Shown here in pieces: positions 7,109 through 10,830 of a DNA stretch of 10,830 nucleotides. Numbering within the stretch: the first letter of the stretch is position 1; each line of letters opens with the position of its first letter. Both the position numbers and the translations under genes were made by a program. The stretch is from NCBI GenBank assembly GCA_002430405.1, contig DJBM01000133.1:1-10830 (forward strand), written 5' to 3'. This DNA is from Actinobacteria bacterium UBA5976. GTDB lineage: Bacteria; Actinomycetota; Actinomycetes; S36-B12; UBA5976. The notes under the pieces were generated by a model that had not been told where the DNA came from, made no database searches, and saw only the letters and a program-made list of their open reading frames with translations.

Positions 7109-7477
7109 CTAAACTTTCTCTGCGATTACGTATGCGATTGCTACTGGTCCATCGTGACTTAATGAGACGTGCCAATTAGTAACGCCTTGGTCTTCGGCAA
7201 CTTTCGCTACTGAGCCACGGACTGAAATTTGAGGTGCTCCGCCATTACTAACTTCGCAATCATGCCAAGCCATCCCAGCTGGTGCGCCTAATGCTTTAGC
7301 AACGGCTTCTTTTACTGCGAACCGCCCAGCTAGAGACATGACTTGCAATTGGTGACCCTCGGCGCTTACTTGCTCCGTCTTAGTAAACAAGCGATCAACG
7401 ATTTGTGGAGTTCGTTCAACTAGATCCTTGAACCGGGCTAAGTCAACAACGTCAACGCCGATCCCCACTATTGCCAT
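7109..7477 (-). CDS. acpS: Holo-[acyl-carrier-protein] synthase
   Basis: A 122-residue 4'-phosphopantetheinyl transferase that moves phosphopantetheine from CoA onto the serine of apo-ACP, activating fatty-acid synthesis. Conserved features are GIGVDVVDLARF (5-16, Mg-binding Asp9), LFTKTEQ (30-36), GRFAVKEAVAKAL (51-63, Glu57 and the following lysine) and the C-terminal WHVSLSHDGPVAIAYVI (102-118). Length is typical of AcpS rather than of the larger Sfp type. ATG at 7477 has only weak purine-rich sequence upstream. It lies 75 nt after glmS, the largest gap in the operon, and 8 nt before alr. In many actinobacteria an nnrD gene sits between acpS and alr; it is absent here. Confidence 0.95.
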   Translation of the reverse strand: MAIVGIGVDVVDLARFKDLVERTPQIVDRLFTKTEQVSAEGHQLQVMSLAGRFAVKEAVAKALGAPAGMAWHDCEVSNGGAPQISVRGSVAKVAEDQGVTNWHVSLSHDGPVAIAYVIAEKV

Positions 7478-7552
7478 GCCTTAACTTTGCCTTGATTACT
7501 CATTTTTTCAAACTCGAACTGGTATTTACCGCTGTTTCTAGGGGTGTGTTAG
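7478..7552 (-). other. glmS-acpS intergenic gap, no clear signal
   Basis: These 75 nt are the only sizeable spacer in the minus-strand run. I see no stem-loop with a T-tract that would mark a terminator, and no good -10/-35 pair. A run of A residues around 7502-7508 (minus strand) and a TTGAAA-like sequence just before it are the only points of note. An internal promoter for acpS and the downstream genes is possible but not shown. Confidence 0.3.
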
Positions 7553-9394
7553 CTATTCGACTGTCACGCTTTTAGCCAGATTTCTTGGCTGATCCACGTC
7601 ATAGCCCTTAACGGTGGCCATCTCACACGAGAAAATCTGCAATGGAACTGTGGCAACTAAAGGCTGCATCAAAGCTGGGACTTTAGGCAGCCGAATTATG
7701 TGATCTGCGAATTCATTAATGGATTCATCGCCCTCTTCAGCAAGCACAATTGTTAGCGCGCCTCGAGCTCTGACTTCTTGAATATTCGAAACTATCTTGT
7801 CGTGCAACTCATCATCTTGCGGTGGCACAACTACGAATACTGGAATTCCATCTTCAATCAATGCAATCGGGCCATGCTTTAGTTCCCCAGCAGCAAAGCC
7901 TTCCGCGTGCATGTAAGCAAGTTCTTTAAGTTTTAACGCACCTTCAAGTGCAACTGGGAATCCAACGCTTCGTCCCAAGAAAAGAACGGATTGCTTGTTG
8001 ATCAATTCTTTGGCAATCGCCTTGACGCCCTGCGTTGTATCAAGAACTAAGTCGATCATGCCTGGCATGTCACTGAGCTCGAGTGCAACTGTGGCTGCAT
8101 CAATGCCATAACCAGTTCCACGAGTTTGCGCCAAGTACATCGCAAATAAGTAGCAGGCAACAATTTGAGTTAGGAACGCCTTGGTTGAAGCAACTGCAAT
8201 TTCTGGTCCAGCATGTGTGTAAATAACCGCATCGCTTTCGCGTGGAATTGTTGAACCATTGCTATTACAGATAGCCAGAACTTTGGCACCCTGTTCGCGG
8301 GCGTAACGCATAGCCATCAAAGTGTCCATGGTTTCGCCAGATTGGCTGATCGCAACGACCAAAGTAGTTGGCGTCAAAATAGGATCGCGATATCTGAACT
8401 CACTTGCTAACTCAACTTCGCAAGGAATCCGAGTCCAGTGTTCGATGGCGTACTTGGCAATCAAACCAGAGTGATAAGCCGTACCGCACGCAGTGATGAT
8501 GATCTTGTCGATGGTTTTGAGGAACGCATCGTCTAGACCTAAATCTGCCAGCGTGACTTTTCCAGACTTATCAATACGACCAAGCAAAGTGTCAGCAACC
8601 GCCTTTGGCTGTTCTGCAATTTCTTTCAGCATAAACAAATCAAAGCCACCTTTTTCTGCAGCGGCCGCATCCCAAGTAACTTCATATTCGGTGAAAGGTG
8701 CGGGCTTGCCAAAGAAATCTGTTACTTCAATTGAGTTAGGTGTGATCTCAACAATTTGATCCTGCCCAAGCTCAATTGCATTACGGGTGTGGGCAATAAA
8801 CGCTGCCACATCTGATGCTAGAAAGTTTTCGCCATCGCCGCGGCCAACAACAAGTGGTGAATTTCTGCGGGCTGCAACGACAACATCTGGAGTGTCAGCG
8901 TGAACGACAACCAAAGTGAAGGCACCAGTAAGAACTTGGCAAACTTCCCGAAGCGCATCAGCCAGTCCAGGAGTTGATTTCATTTGCTTCGAAAGTAAGT
9001 GCGCAACGACTTCAGTGTCTGTCTGGCTACTCAGTGTGACACCCTCAGCTATTAACTTGTCGCGAAGCATTGCAAAGTTTTCGATAATTCCGTTATGGAT
9101 AACTGCGATTGAGCCATCTTCACTGATGTGAGGATGCGCGTTGACATCATTAGGCGCGCCATGGGTGGCCCAACGAGTATGACCGATTCCGGTGTTAGAT
9201 CCAGAGATTGGACTGGCCAATAACTCTGCTTCTAGGTTGGCTAACTTGCCAGCTTTCTTGCGAGTTTGAATAGCATGATCAGCAACTACTGCGATTCCGG
9301 CTGAGTCGTAGCCGCGGTATTCCAAGCGGCGTAAACCTTCGATAACTACATTCTGGGCTTGTTGCGGACCAACATATCCAACGATTCCGCACAT
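7553..9394 (-). CDS. glmS: Glutamine--fructose-6-phosphate aminotransferase (isomerizing)
   Basis: A 613-residue enzyme that makes glucosamine-6-phosphate from fructose-6-phosphate and glutamine, the entry step to UDP-GlcNAc. The N-terminal glutaminase domain starts with CGIVGYVG, whose Cys2 becomes the nucleophile after Met removal, and has HTRWATHG (72-79), NGIIEN (101-106) and SQTDTE (123-128). Two SIS domains follow, the first with TACGTAYHSG (301-310), SQSGETMDT (350-358) and STKAF (403-407), the second from about 455 to 590 with an EGFAAGELKHGPIALIE block. The C-terminal loop ends DQPRNLAKSVTVE, as in the family. Start ATG 9394 is fixed by the required Cys2. It follows glmM by 20 nt with no good SD. 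No glmS ribozyme is possible in so short a leader, and such ribozymes belong mainly to Firmicutes. Confidence 0.98.
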   Translation of the reverse strand: MCGIVGYVGPQQAQNVVIEGLRRLEYRGYDSAGIAVVADHAIQTRKKAGKLANLEAELLASPISGSNTGIGHTRWATHGAPNDVNAHPHISEDGSIAVIHNGIIENFAMLRDKLIAEGVTLSSQTDTEVVAHLLSKQMKSTPGLADALREVCQVLTGAFTLVVVHADTPDVVVAARRNSPLVVGRGDGENFLASDVAAFIAHTRNAIELGQDQIVEITPNSIEVTDFFGKPAPFTEYEVTWDAAAAEKGGFDLFMLKEIAEQPKAVADTLLGRIDKSGKVTLADLGLDDAFLKTIDKIIITACGTAYHSGLIAKYAIEHWTRIPCEVELASEFRYRDPILTPTTLVVAISQSGETMDTLMAMRYAREQGAKVLAICNSNGSTIPRESDAVIYTHAGPEIAVASTKAFLTQIVACYLFAMYLAQTRGTGYGIDAATVALELSDMPGMIDLVLDTTQGVKAIAKELINKQSVLFLGRSVGFPVALEGALKLKELAYMHAEGFAAGELKHGPIALIEDGIPVFVVVPPQDDELHDKIVSNIQEVRARGALTIVLAEEGDESINEFADHIIRLPKVPALMQPLVATVPLQIFSCEMATVKGYDVDQPRNLAKSVTVE

Positions 9395-9414
9395 AGTTTC
9401 AAGTCTATCTGTAA

Positions 9415-10770
9415 CTACAAAGCGCAGTGCTTAGCCACAACTTGGGCAAGTTCTTGTGCGACGGCTTGGGCTTGTTGCGTTGTTGCTGCTTCGACCATCA
9501 CGCGAATCAGCGGTTCAGTTCCACTCGGGCGAAGAAGTACCCGACCAGTTTCGCCAAGTTCTTTTTCCATTCGAACTACTGCGTCAGATACTTCAGCTTT
9601 AGCAACCGCAGTCTTGTCCACATTCGGTACGTTAATTAAAACTTGTGGCAATTTATTTACCAAGCTGGCAAGCTCGGCCAACGACTTACCAGTGCGCTTC
9701 ATTTCTGAGAGTAGATGAAGCGCTGTTAATGCACCATCACCCGTTGTTGCAAATTCACTTAGTACAACGTGTCCACTTTGTTCCCCGCCAATGGTGAAAC
9801 CACCTTTGCGCATTTCTTCCAAAACATAACGATCACCGACCGCTGCAGAGATAACTTCAATTCCTTGTTCACGCATGGCAATGTTGAATCCAAGGTTGGA
9901 CATAACGGTCGCAACGACAGTGTTACCGACTAATTCGTTGCGCGCTTTTCTACCTGTCGTTAAAATTGCCAAAATTTGGTCACCATCAACGAAGTTTCCA
10001 GCTGCGTCTACAGCGAGACACCTATCTGCGTCACCGTCATGTGCAATACCAACATCTGCGCCGTGCGTTAAAACTGCGGCAAATAAATCTTCCATGTGTG
10101 TCGAGCCACATTTTTCATTTATGTTCAGGCCATCGGGTTCACAGTGAATTGTGACAACTTGTGCTCCAGCTCGCCGCAAAACTTCAGGTCCAACGAGTGA
10201 CGCTGAGCCATTGGCGCCATCAATGACAACTTTTATACCCTCTAAGGAATTTGAAATGCTGGCAGTTAGGTGATGCAAGTATTTTTCGATCAAATCGTGA
10301 TCGCTTCGGATTCGCCCTACGCCAGATCCAGTTGGCAAATTATTTGTTATTTTCAAGTGATCTTCGATGGCATCTTCAATAGCGTCATCAAGTTTGATGC
10401 CACCACGAGCAAAGAACTTAATCCCGTTATCTGGCATTGGATTGTGCGAGGCAGAAAGCATCACACCTAAGTCCGCGCCAGTGTGATCAGTTAGGAATGC
10501 CACAGCTGGAGTCGGCACAACTCCGACATCAATAACATCTACGCCAGCACTTGCTAAGCCCGCACAAATTGCAGATTGCAGGAACTCACCACTTGCCCGT
10601 GGATCGCGTCCGACAATAGCAAATGGGCGATCAGTTTTATGTTTGGCGAATTCGCCACGTTCACCTAAAACTTGCGCAGCAGCAACACCAAGATTCGTTG
10701 CTAATTCGGCGGTAAGTAATCCGTTCGCTAAACCGCGAACGCCATCGGTGCCAAAAAGTCGGCCCGACAT
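9415..10770 (-). CDS. glmM: Phosphoglucosamine mutase
   Basis: A 451-residue enzyme of the alpha-D-phosphohexomutase family that interconverts glucosamine-6-phosphate and glucosamine-1-phosphate, the step after GlmS. Visible are the N-terminal RLFGTDGVRG (4-13), the phosphoserine loop MLSASHNPMPDNGIKFF (104-120, phospho-Ser108), the Mg-binding DGDADR (245-250), the sugar-binding GEQSGH (329-334) and the phosphate-binding RPSGTEPLIRVM (414-425). SASHNP with DNGIKFF separates it from phosphomannomutases. ATG at 10770 lies 3 nt after the rpsI stop with no clear SD, so reinitiation after rpsI is likely. In several actinobacteria coaA lies between glmM and glmS; here the two are adjacent, so both pathway steps are made together. 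Confidence 0.97.
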   Translation of the reverse strand: MSGRLFGTDGVRGLANGLLTAELATNLGVAAAQVLGERGEFAKHKTDRPFAIVGRDPRASGEFLQSAICAGLASAGVDVIDVGVVPTPAVAFLTDHTGADLGVMLSASHNPMPDNGIKFFARGGIKLDDAIEDAIEDHLKITNNLPTGSGVGRIRSDHDLIEKYLHHLTASISNSLEGIKVVIDGANGSASLVGPEVLRRAGAQVVTIHCEPDGLNINEKCGSTHMEDLFAAVLTHGADVGIAHDGDADRCLAVDAAGNFVDGDQILAILTTGRKARNELVGNTVVATVMSNLGFNIAMREQGIEVISAAVGDRYVLEEMRKGGFTIGGEQSGHVVLSEFATTGDGALTALHLLSEMKRTGKSLAELASLVNKLPQVLINVPNVDKTAVAKAEVSDAVVRMEKELGETGRVLLRPSGTEPLIRVMVEAATTQQAQAVAQELAQVVAKHCAL

Positions 10771-10773
10771 AGA

Positions 10774-10830
10774 TTAACGCTTTGAGTATTGTGGAGCCTT
10801 GCGAGCCTTCTTCAGGCCGTACTTCTTGCG
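10774..10830 (-). CDS. rpsI: 30S ribosomal protein S9, C-terminal end only
   Basis: Only the last 18 codons and the TAA stop lie in the window. They read RKKYGLKKARKAPQYSKR, the highly conserved basic tail of bacterial S9, which reaches into the ribosomal P site near tRNA. The terminal arginine is typical. rpsI followed by glmM matches the actinobacterial order rplM-rpsI-glmM. The gene begins beyond the right edge. Confidence 0.93.
   Translation of the reverse strand, partial: RKKYGLKKARKAPQYSKR

Noticed and set aside
7101..7175. Longer alr start giving 25 extra N-terminal residues
   Set aside because: The extension lies in the acpS coding region in another frame and is not family-like. ATG at 7100 gives the normal N-terminus.
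7471..7503. Possible 11-codon minus-strand leader peptide before acpS (ATG at 7503, MSNQGKVKAWQ)
   Set aside because: It overlaps the acpS start and has no SD, no run of regulatory codons and no attenuator-like hairpin. It is too short to support from one sequence.
9395..9414. glmS riboswitch/ribozyme upstream of glmS
   Set aside because: The leader between glmM and glmS is only 20 nt, far too short for the glmS ribozyme.

Overview
This window looks like an ordinary piece of an actinobacterial chromosome with moderate-to-low GC (below 50% by eye). The gene order resembles the conserved actinobacterial run from ribosomal protein S9 through glmM, glmS, acpS and alr to the tsaE-tsaB-rimI-tsaD block. 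The compact layout, very short or overlapping gene junctions and modest GC suggest a streamlined lineage such as the freshwater Nanopelagicales (acI). That placement is inference and was not tested. There is no sign of phage, insertion sequences, CRISPR, tRNA or rRNA.

Layout, read from the right end leftward in the direction of transcription. On the minus strand lie the last codons of rpsI, then glmM and glmS (making glucosamine phosphates for peptidoglycan), acpS (activating acyl carrier protein), alr (D-alanine for the cell wall), tsaE, tsaB, rimI and tsaD (tRNA t6A37 modification plus an N-acetyltransferase), and finally a homocysteine S-methyltransferase (mmuM-like). From alr to mmuM every junction is an overlap or a few bases. 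The only gap of any size in the run is 75 nt between glmS and acpS. The run is therefore probably one long operon, or two if that gap holds a promoter.

Left of the operon, a plus-strand gene encodes a THUMP-like class I SAM methyltransferase of unknown substrate. It meets mmuM tail to tail with a 33-bp overlap of coding sequence. Its promoter region is an 83-nt divergent spacer shared with a minus-strand gene running off the left edge: the first 390 codons of a large NAD-specific glutamate dehydrogenase. That spacer carries a 10-bp near-perfect direct repeat, CGT(G/A)GACACC, placed so that it could act on both promoters.

Functionally the operon joins translation (S9, t6A), cell-envelope precursor synthesis (GlmM, GlmS, Alr), lipid synthesis (AcpS) and methionine recycling. 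I did not find a clear previously undescribed system. The most useful follow-ups are the divergent spacer with its repeat, the orphan methyltransferase, and the apparent loss of genes that usually interrupt this operon in other actinobacteria.
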